From Brevundimonas sp. Leaf363 (GTDB lineage: Bacteria; Pseudomonadota; Alphaproteobacteria; Caulobacterales; Caulobacteraceae): a DNA stretch of 64,000 bases. A program made the translations under genes and the position numbers. Shown in pieces: positions 50,888-60,320 of this stretch. The first letter of the stretch is position 1, and each line of letters begins with the position of its first letter. The notes under the pieces were generated by a model. The model was not told the origin of the DNA. It saw only the letters and a program-made list of their open reading frames with translations, and did not search any database. The DNA is taken from the NCBI RefSeq assembly GCF_001424025.1, contig NZ_LMPZ01000002.1, forward strand, positions 124,001 to 188,000, given 5' to 3'.

Positions 50888-51974
50888 CGCCCACCGCGAA
50901 GCCCTGCGCCTGGACCTGCTCGAGCGGGCGGGGCTGAAGGACGCCGACCGCGCGTCCCTGCCGGGCGACGCCTCGACGCGCCGCTATGAGCGGGTGACGG
51001 CGGCGGACGGCCGCAGCTTCATGCTGATGGACCAGGCCCCGGCGGCCGAGAGCCCGCCGTGCGATCCGGCCTGGTCGCCGGAGGAGCGCAAGGCCAAGGG
51101 CTGGAACGCCGTCGCCCGCCTGTCGGCGGGACGGGTCGACGCTTTCGCGGCTGTGGCGGGCCAGCTGCGCGCGGCCGGTCTGTCGGCCCCGGACATTCCA
51201 GCGCTGGACGCGCCGCAGGGACTGGCGGTGCTGGAGGACTTCGGCGACGACCTGTTCGCCCGGGTGATCGAGGCGGGGCAGGACGAGACGCCGCTGTATC
51301 TGGCTGCCGTCGAGGCGCTGGCGCGGCTGCATCAGACGCCGACGCCGGACGTGCTGGAAGGGCCGGCCGGGGACTGGCCGCTGCTGGTCTATGACGAGAC
51401 GGCGCTGCAGGGCGGCGCGGATCTGTTCGTCGAATGGCTGCCCAAGCTAGAGCCGCGCCTGTCGTTCGATGATGCGGCCATCACGGACTGGCGCAAGGCC
51501 TGGGCGCCCGTGGTGGCGTCGGGCGTGGCCGGGGCCTCGGTGATGGCGCACCGCGACTATCACGCCGAGAACCTGATCTGGCTGCCGGAGCGGGACGGCG
51601 CGGCGCAGGTCGGGATGATCGACTTCCAGGACGCGGTGCGGGCGCATCCGTCGTGGGACCTGCACTCCCTGCTTCAGGACGCGCGTCGCGACGTGCCGGG
51701 CGACGTGGAGGCCGAGGCGCTGGAGCACTATTTCAGCCTGCGCCCCGACCTGGATCGCGCCGCCTTCCTGCGCGACTACGCCGGCCTCGCGGCCCTGAAC
51801 GAGGCGCGCATCCTGGGCATCTTCGCCCGGCTGGTGTCGCGCGACGGCAAGCCGCGCTACCTGAATTTCATGCCCCGCATGTGGGCGCATCTGAACGCCA
51901 ACCTGACGAAGCCGGGGCTCGAGACAGTGGCCCGCTGGTTCGACCGCCACGTTCCGCCTGAGGTGCGCGCATGA
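50874..51974 (+). CDS. amgK: N-acetylmuramate/N-acetylglucosamine kinase AmgK
   Basis: A 366-residue kinase of the aminoglycoside phosphotransferase fold. The catalytic loop HRDYHAEN (226-233) and the metal-binding DFQDA (250-254) are intact. With the nucleotidyltransferase encoded next it forms the MurNAc recycling route that bypasses de novo UDP-MurNAc synthesis and affects fosfomycin sensitivity in other bacteria. Start ATG 50874 lies inside the tsaE end. The pairing with murU is the main support for AmgK rather than another phosphotransferase. Confidence 0.9.
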   Translation: MSVSDAHREALRLDLLERAGLKDADRASLPGDASTRRYERVTAADGRSFMLMDQAPAAESPPCDPAWSPEERKAKGWNAVARLSAGRVDAFAAVAGQLRAAGLSAPDIPALDAPQGLAVLEDFGDDLFARVIEAGQDETPLYLAAVEALARLHQTPTPDVLEGPAGDWPLLVYDETALQGGADLFVEWLPKLEPRLSFDDAAITDWRKAWAPVVASGVAGASVMAHRDYHAENLIWLPERDGAAQVGMIDFQDAVRAHPSWDLHSLLQDARRDVPGDVEAEALEHYFSLRPDLDRAAFLRDYAGLAALNEARILGIFARLVSRDGKPRYLNFMPRMWAHLNANLTKPGLETVARWFDRHVPPEVRA

Positions 51975-52708
51975 CGGCCTATCCGACGCCGAAGACCGCC
52001 ATGGTGCTGGCCGCCGGCCTGGGCACTCGCATGCGGCCCCTGACCGACGACCGGCCCAAGGCGCTGGTGGAAGTCGGCGGCCGGGCCCTGATCGACCATG
52101 TGCTGGACCGGCTGGCCGAGGCGGGCGTCGAGGAGGCGGTGGTCAATGTCCACTGGTTCGCCGACCGTCTGGAGAGCCATCTGGCCGGGCGGATGACGCC
52201 CCGCATCGTCATCTCCGACGAGCGCGAGGAACTGCTGGAGACCGGCGGCGGGCTGAAGAAGGCGCGCGAGCTGGTCGGCGATCAGCCGGTGTGGGTCGCC
52301 AATATCGATAGCGTGTGGATCGACCGGGCCAATGCCCTGGCCGACCTCGCCGAAGCCTGGGACCCGGCCAGGATGGACGCCATCCTGCTGCTGGCGCGGC
52401 GCGAGGGGTCGATCGGTTTCGAGGGGGCGGGCGACTTCTTCCTGGAGGAGACCGGTCGTCTGCGCTTCCGGGGCGACGCCGACAGCGCGCCCTATGCCTA
52501 TATGGGGGTGCATATCACCCGACCTCAGGTCGTGGACGGCGGGCCGGACGGGCCCTTCTCGCTCAGCCCCATCTGGCGGCGACTGGCCGAGGAAGGCCGG
52601 CTGTTCGGCCGGGTCCTGGACGGCGACTGGATGCACGTCGGCGATCCGCAGGCGCGTGACGAGGCCGAAGCGCGCCTGAAGTCCGGCACGTCCTCGACAG
52701 GGGCCTGA
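51971..52708 (+). CDS. murU: N-acetylmuramate alpha-1-phosphate uridylyltransferase MurU
   Basis: A 245-residue sugar-phosphate nucleotidyltransferase. The signature LAAGLGTRMRPLTDDRPKAL (13-32) includes the G-x-G-T-R-x-R-P loop and the catalytic Lys (K30); VANIDSVWID matches the D-x-D-type metal region. It converts MurNAc-1-phosphate plus UTP to UDP-MurNAc. ATGA overlap with amgK, and its TGA shares one base with the addB ATG, so the unit is tightly coupled. Confidence 0.9.
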   Translation: MTAYPTPKTAMVLAAGLGTRMRPLTDDRPKALVEVGGRALIDHVLDRLAEAGVEEAVVNVHWFADRLESHLAGRMTPRIVISDEREELLETGGGLKKARELVGDQPVWVANIDSVWIDRANALADLAEAWDPARMDAILLLARREGSIGFEGAGDFFLEETGRLRFRGDADSAPYAYMGVHITRPQVVDGGPDGPFSLSPIWRRLAEEGRLFGRVLDGDWMHVGDPQARDEAEARLKSGTSSTGA

Positions 52709-55700
52709 TGGCCGGCTGGTTCACCATTCCGGCGCATCGGCCGTTCCTGGCCGATCTGGCGCGCGGCGTGCTGGCCGGTCTGGACCCGGCGGCGCCCGAG
52801 CGGCTGGCCGACGGGGTGATCCTGCTGCCCAACCGCCGCGCGGCGCGGGCCCTGTCGGACGCCTTCGCCGAGATCGGCGCGGACCGGCCGCTGCTGCTGC
52901 CGCAGATCCGGCCGCTGGGCGACATCGAGGAGGACGAGCCGCCCTTCGCGCCTGGCGACATCGGCCTGGACCTGGCGCCGGCCATCGCACCCCTGGCCCG
53001 GCGGTTCGAACTGGCGAAGCTGGTGATGGCGCATCACGCCCCCGCCCACGGCCGCCCACGCCTGGCGCTTGAGATGGCTGAGGCGCTGGGGCGCTTTCTC
53101 GACAGTTGCTGGATCGAGGAGGTGAAGGATCCATCGCGTGTCGCCGATCTGGTCGACGCCGATCTGGCCGAGCACTGGCAGGCGACCGCCGCCTTCCTGG
53201 CCATCGCCGTCGAGACCTGGCCGAAGCGGCTGGCCGAACTGGGCCTGATGGACCCGCAGGCCAGGAAGGTCGCCCTGCTGAGCCGTCTGGCCGAGCAGTG
53301 GGACGCCCGCCCGCCCGCAGGCCCCGTGCTGGCGGCCGGATCGACCGGGACGGTCCCCGCCGCCGGACGCGTGCTGGCCGCCGTCGGTCGGGCGCCGGAA
53401 GGGGCCGTGGTGCTGCCGGGTCTTGATCTGGGTCTGGACGACCGCGCCTGGGACGCAGTGGACGACCAGCATCCGCAAGGGGCGATGAAGCGTCTGCTGA
53501 TCCGGTCCGGCGTGATTCGCGACCGGGTCGCCGTCTGGGGCGGCGCTGCGCCGGACACGGCCCGCGTGCGGCTGATCTCCCAGGCGCTGAAGCCGCCGGA
53601 GGTCACGGATGACTGGCGCGACACCATCGACCGGATGGGCCGCGCCGGGCTGGACGAGGGGCTGGCCGGGCTGACGGCCGTTTCCGCCCGCACCGAGGAC
53701 GCGGCCGCCGCGACCGCCGCCGTCCTGATGCGCCAGACGCTGGAGACGCCGGGCGCCACCGCGGCGCTGGTGACGCCCGATCCGGTGTTCGCCCGACGGG
53801 TGCAGGCGCGGCTGTCGCGCTGGGGATTGACGGCCGATTCCTCGGCCGGGACCGTGCTGACCGAACTGCCGGTCGGCGTGCTGATGGGGCAGGCGGCGGC
53901 CCTGATGGGACGCGGCTTCAGCGCCGTGGCGCTGCTGGCGCTGATCAAGCATCCACGGGTCGAGCTGGGGCTGGAGCCCGGCGATCTGGCCGGACGACGG
54001 CGCGATCTGGAACGCTGGGGCCTGCGCGGCCCGCGCCTGACCGGATGGGCCGCGCTGGAAGCCCGCTTGATCGAGGCGCGCGACGGCAGGGGCGAGCGGG
54101 ACGACGGCCGCCGCCGCGTCGAGCCGGAGCGGGCGGCGGCGGTCTTCGATCTGATCGCGCGCGTGCGTGACGCGCTGGCGCCCCTTGAGCGCGCGCCGTC
54201 GCAGGCGTCGCCGGACGTTCTGGCCCGCGCCCTGGTCGAGGCGCTGGAGCGGCTGGCGCCCGCCGACAGCCTGTGGCGCGGCCCGGACGGCGAGGCGGCG
54301 GCGGGACTGCTGGCCCAGATCATCGAGGACGGCGCGGCGCTCGGCCCCGTCGACGCCGACTGTTTCCGGGATCTTCTGGAGCGGCTCGCGGGCGCAGTCG
54401 TGGTGCGGACCGGCGGCGACGTGCATCCGCGGCTGCGCATCCTGGGCGCCATCGAGGCGCGGCTGGTGCGGGCCGACCGGATGATCCTGGCGGGACTGGA
54501 GGAAGGCGTCTGGCCGGGCGGCTCCGGCGTCGATCCCTTCCTGTCGCGGCCGATGCGGACGAAGCTGGAACTGCCGCCGCCCGAACGCCGCATCGGCCTG
54601 TCGGCCCACGACTTCGCCCAGGCCGCGTCAGGGCCCGAAGTGATCCTGCTGCACGCCGAACGGCGCGGCGGTCAGCCGTCGGTGAAGTCACGCTGGCTGT
54701 GGCGGCTGGAGACCCTGGCCAGGGGCGCGGGCCTGGACGGCCTGCCCGGACGCGAGGGTCTGGAGGCCTGGACCGCCGCGCTGGACGCGCCCGATCCGGC
54801 GCCGCCGATGAGCCTGAAGCCCGCGCCGCGCCCGGCGCCGACGCCGCCCGTGGAGGCCCGGCCGCTGCAGTTGTCGGTCACCGGCGTCGAGACCTGGGTG
54901 CGTGACCCCTACGCCATCTACGCGCGGCGCATCCTGGGCCTCAGCGTCCTCAACCGCCCCGACGAACAGGTCGACGCCATGCTGCGGGGCCAGGCCATCC
55001 ATAAGGCGCTGGAGCTGTTCGCCGAGGGCTGGGACGCGCGCGCCATCAAAGCCGCGCCGGCCCGGTTCGCGGACCTCTATCGCACCGAACTTCTGAAGGC
55101 CGGTCTGCCCGAGGCGGCGCTGGCGCGCGAGGCGACCCTGGGCTCCGCCATCGGCGTCTGGGCCACCGACTTCGAGACCCAGCGGCGGGCCGGCGGGGCC
55201 CATGTCTATCAGGAGCGCGAGGGCCGGATGACCCTGGCGACGACGCGCGGCGACTTCGTCCTGACCGCCCGCGCGGACCGGCTGGAGGTCGATGACGGCC
55301 GCATCTCGGTGATCGACTTCAAGACCGGCGCGGCGCCGAGCTGGAAACAGGTCAACAGCGGCTTCTCGCCCCAGCTGTCGCTGACCGCCGCCATCGCGCG
55401 GGCGGGCGGGTTCGCCGAGCTGGGGTCGGTCCAGCCCAAGGACCTGCTCTACATCTCCGTCACCGGCCGCAATCCGCCCGCGCGCATCACCGACGTCGGC
55501 GGGCCCGGCCAGCGCGAACCGCAGCCGGTCGAGCAGACGGTGGACGAGGCGCTGGAGGGGCTGAACCGTCTGATCGGCGACTATGAGAGGCGCGAGCGGG
55601 CCTATGTCTCGCGCTCGGCCCCGCCGTTCGCCCAGCGCGCCTACAGCGACTACGACCACCTGGCCCGCGTGCGCGAATGGTCGGTCGCCGACGAGGCGGA

Positions 55701-55713
55701 GGGCGAGGGATGA
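52708..55713 (+). CDS. addB: Double-strand break repair protein AddB (alphaproteobacterial type)
   Basis: The 1001-residue partner of AddA in the helicase-nuclease that processes double-strand ends and loads RecA at chi-like sites. The N-terminus (ILLPNRRAARALSDAFAEIG) is an inactivated UvrD-like domain without a Walker A. The C-terminal RecB-type nuclease shows VTGVETWVRDPYAIYARRILGL, FVLTARADRLEVDDG and the active-site VIDFKTGAAPSW. Only two cysteines are visible, neither near the nuclease, so the 4Fe-4S cluster of firmicute AddB is absent. It overlaps addA by 4 bp. Confidence 0.95.
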   Translation: MAGWFTIPAHRPFLADLARGVLAGLDPAAPERLADGVILLPNRRAARALSDAFAEIGADRPLLLPQIRPLGDIEEDEPPFAPGDIGLDLAPAIAPLARRFELAKLVMAHHAPAHGRPRLALEMAEALGRFLDSCWIEEVKDPSRVADLVDADLAEHWQATAAFLAIAVETWPKRLAELGLMDPQARKVALLSRLAEQWDARPPAGPVLAAGSTGTVPAAGRVLAAVGRAPEGAVVLPGLDLGLDDRAWDAVDDQHPQGAMKRLLIRSGVIRDRVAVWGGAAPDTARVRLISQALKPPEVTDDWRDTIDRMGRAGLDEGLAGLTAVSARTEDAAAATAAVLMRQTLETPGATAALVTPDPVFARRVQARLSRWGLTADSSAGTVLTELPVGVLMGQAAALMGRGFSAVALLALIKHPRVELGLEPGDLAGRRRDLERWGLRGPRLTGWAALEARLIEARDGRGERDDGRRRVEPERAAAVFDLIARVRDALAPLERAPSQASPDVLARALVEALERLAPADSLWRGPDGEAAAGLLAQIIEDGAALGPVDADCFRDLLERLAGAVVVRTGGDVHPRLRILGAIEARLVRADRMILAGLEEGVWPGGSGVDPFLSRPMRTKLELPPPERRIGLSAHDFAQAASGPEVILLHAERRGGQPSVKSRWLWRLETLARGAGLDGLPGREGLEAWTAALDAPDPAPPMSLKPAPRPAPTPPVEARPLQLSVTGVETWVRDPYAIYARRILGLSVLNRPDEQVDAMLRGQAIHKALELFAEGWDARAIKAAPARFADLYRTELLKAGLPEAALAREATLGSAIGVWATDFETQRRAGGAHVYQEREGRMTLATTRGDFVLTARADRLEVDDGRISVIDFKTGAAPSWKQVNSGFSPQLSLTAAIARAGGFAELGSVQPKDLLYISVTGRNPPARITDVGGPGQREPQPVEQTVDEALEGLNRLIGDYERRERAYVSRSAPPFAQRAYSDYDHLARVREWSVADEAEGEG

Positions 55714-58700
55714 GCGCGCCCAATCCGCAGGCCACCGCCGCCGATCCCGGCGTCAACGCCTTCGTCATGGCCAATGCCGGGTCCGGCAAGACCACGACCC
55801 TGGTGTCGCGGGTGGCGCGCCTGCTGCTGCGCGGATCGCCGCCGTCGGCGGTGCTGTGCCTGACCTTCACCAAAGCCGCCGCCGCCGAGATGCAACGCCG
55901 TCTCTATCAGCGTCTCGGTCAGTGGGCGGTGGCCGAGGACGCCGAGCTTCGCGGCGAACTCGGTCGGCTGGAGCACCGCGATCCGGCCGGGTATGCGGCG
56001 AAGGAACTGTCGCGCGCCCGCACCCTGTTCGCCCGCGCGCTGGAGACGCCGGGCGGGCTGAAGATCCAGACCATCCACGCCTTCTGCGAACAGCTGCTGC
56101 GCCGCTTCCCGATCGAGGCGGGGGTGTCGCCCAGCTTCCGTGTCATCGACGACGCCGAGGCCGCCGCCATCCGCGTGACGGCGCGCGAGGCGGTGGCGCG
56201 GGCGGCGCTGGCGGGCGACCCGCCCATCGTGGCGGATGCCTATGCGGCCCTGTCCGGCGCCCTGGCCCATTCTGATTTCGAGGGCCTGTTCGACCGGTTC
56301 GAGGCGCGGCGCGATGCGCTGGACGCCTATGTCGCCTCGGTCGGCGGCGCGGCGGGCCTGCCGGGCGCGCTGGCCGAGGCGGTCGGTCTGGACGGCTGGG
56401 TCGATCCCGAAGCGGTCGAGGCCGAGATGGTCTCGCCGCCGCATCTGGATCCCGCTGCCTGGTTCGCCGCCGCCGGCTCCCTGTCGCGCGGCTCGGTCAC
56501 CGACCAGAAGCGCGGCGTCGCCATGCAGGCGGTGGCCGAAGCGGTCGCGGGTGGCCAAGGCGATGTGGTCGAGGCGGTGCGAGCCATCTTCTTCACGGCC
56601 GATGGCGAGCCGCGCAAGTCGATGGCGACCAAACAGATCGACGCCGACACAACTTTCTGGCTGATCGAGGAACAGACCCGGCTTGCCGAGGCGGTGCACG
56701 TCGCCCGCGCCGCGCGCGTGGCGGCCAATACGCTGAGCGTCCTGGTGCTGGCAGAAGTCTACGGGCGCGCCTATGCGACGGCCAAGACGGCGACGGGCGC
56801 GCTGGACTTCGCCGATCTGATCGCCCGCACACGCGACCTGCTGACCGACGGGCCGGGCGCCGCCTGGGTGCTGTTCAAGCTGGACGGCGGGGTCGATCAC
56901 CTGCTGGTCGACGAGGCGCAGGACACCTCGCCCGAGCAGTGGGACATCGTGCGCGCCCTGACCGAGGAATTCTTCCGCGGCGACGGCGCCCATGAGGCCG
57001 GGCGGCGCGGCGAGATCGAACGCACCGTTTTCGTCGTCGGCGACGAGAAGCAGTCGATCTTCTCCTTCCAGGGCGCGGCGCCGGAACGGCTGCTGAAGGA
57101 GAGCCAGCTCTATCGCCAGATCATCGAGGGGGCCGGGCGGCGGTTCGAGACGGTCAAACTGCTGCAATCCTGGCGCTCGACGCCCGAGGTGCTCCAGTTC
57201 GTGGACGCCGTCTTCGCCACGCAGGCGCGTGCCGAGGCGCTCAGCCCTGGTCGCGGCGGGCTGGAGGACCGGGTCGATGCGGTCATTCGCCACGACGCCG
57301 CGCGCACCGACGGCCTGCCTGGGACCGTGGACGTCTGGGAGGTCGAGGTCGATGCGCCGGCGGCCGACCGCCGGGCCTGGGACGAGCCGATGGATGCGGC
57401 CGAGCGCGGCGGCGCGCGGCGGCGGCTGGCCGAAAAGCTGACGGCCGAGATCGGCGAGATGGTCAGGCGTGGCGAGGCGGTGCACGATCCGAAGACCCGC
57501 TCCCTGCGCGCCATGGACTGGGGCGACGTGCTGGTGCTGGTCAAGAAGCGCGGCCCGATGTTCGAGGAGATGCTGCGTTCGCTGAAGCGCTCCGGCGCGC
57601 CGGTGGCGGGGGCGGACCGGCTGAAGCTGGCGGCGCACCCGGTGTTCGAGGATTTGCGGGCCCTGGCGCGCACGGCCCTGTTCCCCACTGACGACCTATC
57701 GCTGGCCGGGGTGCTGCGCAGCCCGCTATGCGACGTGTCGGAAGAGCGGTTGTTCGAGCTGGCGTACAAGCGCTCGGGCCGCCTGTGGCCGGCGCTGCGG
57801 GACCGGGCGGGCGAGGCGGATTTGGGCGATGCGGCCGATCTGATCGGCGGCTTCCGCGCGGCGGCAGGCAGGGCGACGCCGTTCGACCTGTTCTCCGGCC
57901 TGATGGAGCGGCGCGATCGGCGGGGCCTGACGGTGCGCCAGCGGTTCCTGACGCGGCTGGGGTCCGAGGCGGCCGACGCCATCGACGCCTTTTTGGCCCA
58001 GGCCCTGGCGGCGGAACAGCGCGGCTCGCGCGATCTGGAACGGTTCGCCGCCGATCTGGACCGGCTGGACCAGACGGTGAAGCGCGAGATGGACGAGCCG
58101 CGCGGCGAGGTCCGTGTAATGACCGCCCACTCGTCCAAGGGGCTGGAGGCGCCGGTGGTGATCCTGCCGGACACCATCTTCCAGGACCCGCTGGGCGACG
58201 CCCTGCTGGAGATCGAGGGTGGCGGCTTCCTGTGGTGCGGCTCCAAAAAGGACGACTGCGCTGTCACCGCCACGGCGCGGGAGGCCCGCAAGAAGAAGGG
58301 CGAGGAGGAGAGCCTGCGTCTGCTCTATGTCGGCCTGACGCGGGCGCGCGACCGACTGATTCTGGGCGGGCGGATCGCCGCCAACCGCAAGCTGGACGGC
58401 GTCGAGGCCTGGTGGGGTCCGGCGACCCAGGCGATGCAGACGCTGGGCCGCGAAGTCCAGAAGGGCGACATGACGATCCGGCGGTTCGGGCCCGATCCGG
58501 ACACAGCGCCGCGTGCGGAGACGCGAGCGGCGGATACGGCCGCGCCGCCGGGCTGGCTGCTGGCTCCGCCCGAGGCGGAGGCGGGCGTGCGCCTGCTGGC
58601 CCCGTCGCAGGCTGAGGCCGAAAGCACCGGCCGCGCCCGTCCACCCGCCCTGTCGCCCCTGGCGCGTCAGGCGACCCAGGCGGGCGCCGCCATGGGCCGG

Positions 58701-59189
58701 TTCCGGCGCGGCGACCTGATCCACCGGCTGCTGGAGCGGCTGCCCGACCTGCCGCCCGCCGACTGGGACAGCGCCGCCGTCCGCCTGCTGGCGCGAGAGC
58801 GCGACCTGTCGGACGACCAGCGCGCGGAGATGATCGCCGCCGCCCTGTCGGTGCTGCGCGACGACCGCTTCGCGCCGGTGTTCGGCCCCGGCTCGCGCGC
58901 CGAGGCGGGGGTGGTCGGGCCGTTCCGGGGACGCACCGTCTCGGGCCGGATCGACCGGCTGGTGGCGACGCCGGACCGGGTGCTGATCGTCGACTACAAG
59001 ACGAACCGTCCCGCGCCCGATCGGCTGGAGGACGTGGACCCCGCCTACATCATCCAGCTGGCCGTATACGCCGAGGTGCTGAAGGGCGCCTGGCCCGGTC
59101 GCGCGGTCGAGGCGGCCCTGGTCTGGACCGACGGGCCGAAGCTGACGCACGTGCCGGCCGACGCGATGACGGCGTCGCTGCTGCAGTAA
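55710..59189 (+). CDS. addA: Double-strand break repair helicase-nuclease AddA
   Basis: A 1159-residue UvrD/RecB-like motor: Walker A ANAGSGKTTT (21-30), LLVDEAQDTSPEQWDIVRAL (Walker B), VVGDEKQSIFSFQGA (motif III), VMTAHSSKGLEAPVVILPD (motif V) and LLYVGLTRARDRL (motif VI). The C-terminal nuclease has GRIDRLV and LIVDYKTNRPAP. Start ATG 55710 overlaps the addB stop (ATGA); an in-frame upstream ATG (55677) belongs to the shadow of addB. trxA follows after 114 bp. Confidence 0.96.
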   Translation: MSAPNPQATAADPGVNAFVMANAGSGKTTTLVSRVARLLLRGSPPSAVLCLTFTKAAAAEMQRRLYQRLGQWAVAEDAELRGELGRLEHRDPAGYAAKELSRARTLFARALETPGGLKIQTIHAFCEQLLRRFPIEAGVSPSFRVIDDAEAAAIRVTAREAVARAALAGDPPIVADAYAALSGALAHSDFEGLFDRFEARRDALDAYVASVGGAAGLPGALAEAVGLDGWVDPEAVEAEMVSPPHLDPAAWFAAAGSLSRGSVTDQKRGVAMQAVAEAVAGGQGDVVEAVRAIFFTADGEPRKSMATKQIDADTTFWLIEEQTRLAEAVHVARAARVAANTLSVLVLAEVYGRAYATAKTATGALDFADLIARTRDLLTDGPGAAWVLFKLDGGVDHLLVDEAQDTSPEQWDIVRALTEEFFRGDGAHEAGRRGEIERTVFVVGDEKQSIFSFQGAAPERLLKESQLYRQIIEGAGRRFETVKLLQSWRSTPEVLQFVDAVFATQARAEALSPGRGGLEDRVDAVIRHDAARTDGLPGTVDVWEVEVDAPAADRRAWDEPMDAAERGGARRRLAEKLTAEIGEMVRRGEAVHDPKTRSLRAMDWGDVLVLVKKRGPMFEEMLRSLKRSGAPVAGADRLKLAAHPVFEDLRALARTALFPTDDLSLAGVLRSPLCDVSEERLFELAYKRSGRLWPALRDRAGEADLGDAADLIGGFRAAAGRATPFDLFSGLMERRDRRGLTVRQRFLTRLGSEAADAIDAFLAQALAAEQRGSRDLERFAADLDRLDQTVKREMDEPRGEVRVMTAHSSKGLEAPVVILPDTIFQDPLGDALLEIEGGGFLWCGSKKDDCAVTATAREARKKKGEEESLRLLYVGLTRARDRLILGGRIAANRKLDGVEAWWGPATQAMQTLGREVQKGDMTIRRFGPDPDTAPRAETRAADTAAPPGWLLAPPEAEAGVRLLAPSQAEAESTGRARPPALSPLARQATQAGAAMGRFRRGDLIHRLLERLPDLPPADWDSAAVRLLARERDLSDDQRAEMIAAALSVLRDDRFAPVFGPGSRAEAGVVGPFRGRTVSGRIDRLVATPDRVLIVDYKTNRPAPDRLEDVDPAYIIQLAVYAEVLKGAWPGRAVEAALVWTDGPKLTHVPADAMTASLLQ

Positions 59190-59303
59190 ATCTGCGCCGT
59201 GGGCGTAGAAATCCCGGCGTTGATTTCGCTCTGGGGGTCGCCCACATGGAGCATCGAATGGCGAGGAATCAGCGCGGCTGATCCGCCGATAGGAGACATC
59301 GAA

Positions 59304-59639
59304 ATGGCCACCGTGAAGGTCACCGACGAAAGCTTCGACGCCGACGTCCTGAAATCGTCCACCCCCGTGCTGGTGGACTTCTGGGCCGAGTGGTGCGGCC
59401 CCTGCAAGCAGATCGGCCCGGCCCTGGAGCAGATCGCCGACGAGTACGCCGGCCAGGTCACCATCGCCAAGGTCAACATCGACGACAGCCCCCTGACCCC
59501 GTCCAAGCTGGGCGTGAAGGGCATCCCGACCTTGATGCTGTTCAAGGACGGCCAGCTTGCCTCGCTGAAGGTCGGCGCCATGCCCAAGGGCAAGATCGTC
59601 GAGTGGCTGGCCGAGTCCGGCGTGTCCCCGACCGTCTGA
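59304..59639 (+). CDS. trxA: Thioredoxin
   Basis: A 111-residue thioredoxin with the WCGPC active site (C31, C34), [20 protein letters not shown] and the cis-proline in [12 protein letters not shown]. It is a general disulfide reductase in the cytoplasm. ATG 59304 with AGGAG at 59291-59295 is the start; the longer ORF upstream is not used. addAB-trxA order is common in related alphaproteobacteria. Confidence 0.97.
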   Translation: MATVKVTDESFDADVLKSSTPVLVDFWAEWCGPCKQIGPALEQIADEYAGQVTIAKVNIDDSPLTPSKLGVKGIPTLMLFKDGQLASLKVGAMPKGKIVEWLAESGVSPTV

Positions 59640-59688
59640 TCACGAAACCCGCGAACGGCCACGTGGTCGTTCACGCTTCGCCAATGAC

Positions 59689-59724
59689 AAACGGCCGCCG
59701 TTCGCGAAGGACAGGCGGCCGTTT
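59689..59724 (+). terminator. Rho-independent terminator after trxA
   Basis: AAACGGCCGCC and GGCGGCCGTTT form a perfect 11-bp stem, ending the long unit that begins at the acyltransferase gene; TTTCC follows. Confidence 0.82.
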
Positions 59725-59816
59725 CCGTATCCGGGCTGGAACGGCGGCGGCGTGAGGTCGAGGGTCTGGTCATCGAGGCCCGGTCGTCGGGTCCTCACAG
59801 ACCCGAAGAGCCCGCC

Positions 59817-60239
59817 ATGAAAATCCTGATCCCCGCCGTCCTCGTCGCCGCCCTGATCGCCGGCCCGGCCTTCGCCCAATCGGCCGACAACAGCGTGACC
59901 GTCCAGTTCGAGACCGGCGCCGCGACCGGCGCCGTCATGGTCGGCCTGTATGACAGCGCCGATGCATACAACGGCCATCGCACCTTCCGCGGGGGACGCA
60001 TCGCAGCGACCGGCGGCGTGGTCACGGTGACCTTCGATCAGCTGCCGGCCGGCGAGTACGCCGTCAGCGCCTTCCACGACGTCAACGGCGACGGGACGAT
60101 GAACGCCAACCCCTTCGGCATGCCGACCGAGCCCTACGCCTTTTCGAACAACGCCAAGGGCAACATGGGCCCCGCCTCCTGGGATGCGGCGAAGTTCGCC
60201 GTGTCGGGCGCGGTCACCCAGACGATCACCATTCGCTGA
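59817..60239 (+). CDS. DUF2141 domain-containing exported protein
   Basis: A 140-residue protein with a Sec signal peptide (about 1-20, ending AFAQ) and a DUF2141 domain, recognisable by FHDVNGDGTMNANPFGMPTE, PYAFSNNAKG and VTVTFDQLPAGEYAVSAFHD. The DxNxDG loop looks like a calcium-binding site. The fold is a small beta-sandwich; the function in bacteria is not established. It precedes the carotenoid oxygenase on the same strand by 81 bp. Confidence 0.88.
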   Translation: MKILIPAVLVAALIAGPAFAQSADNSVTVQFETGAATGAVMVGLYDSADAYNGHRTFRGGRIAATGGVVTVTFDQLPAGEYAVSAFHDVNGDGTMNANPFGMPTEPYAFSNNAKGNMGPASWDAAKFAVSGAVTQTITIR

Positions 60240-60320
60240 CGCGGGGGCCTAAAAGGCCGCGACGCGGTCGCTGCCTGCTTGAGGCCTGATCCCTGAACCT
60301 CCTCCAGATCCGAGTTCACC

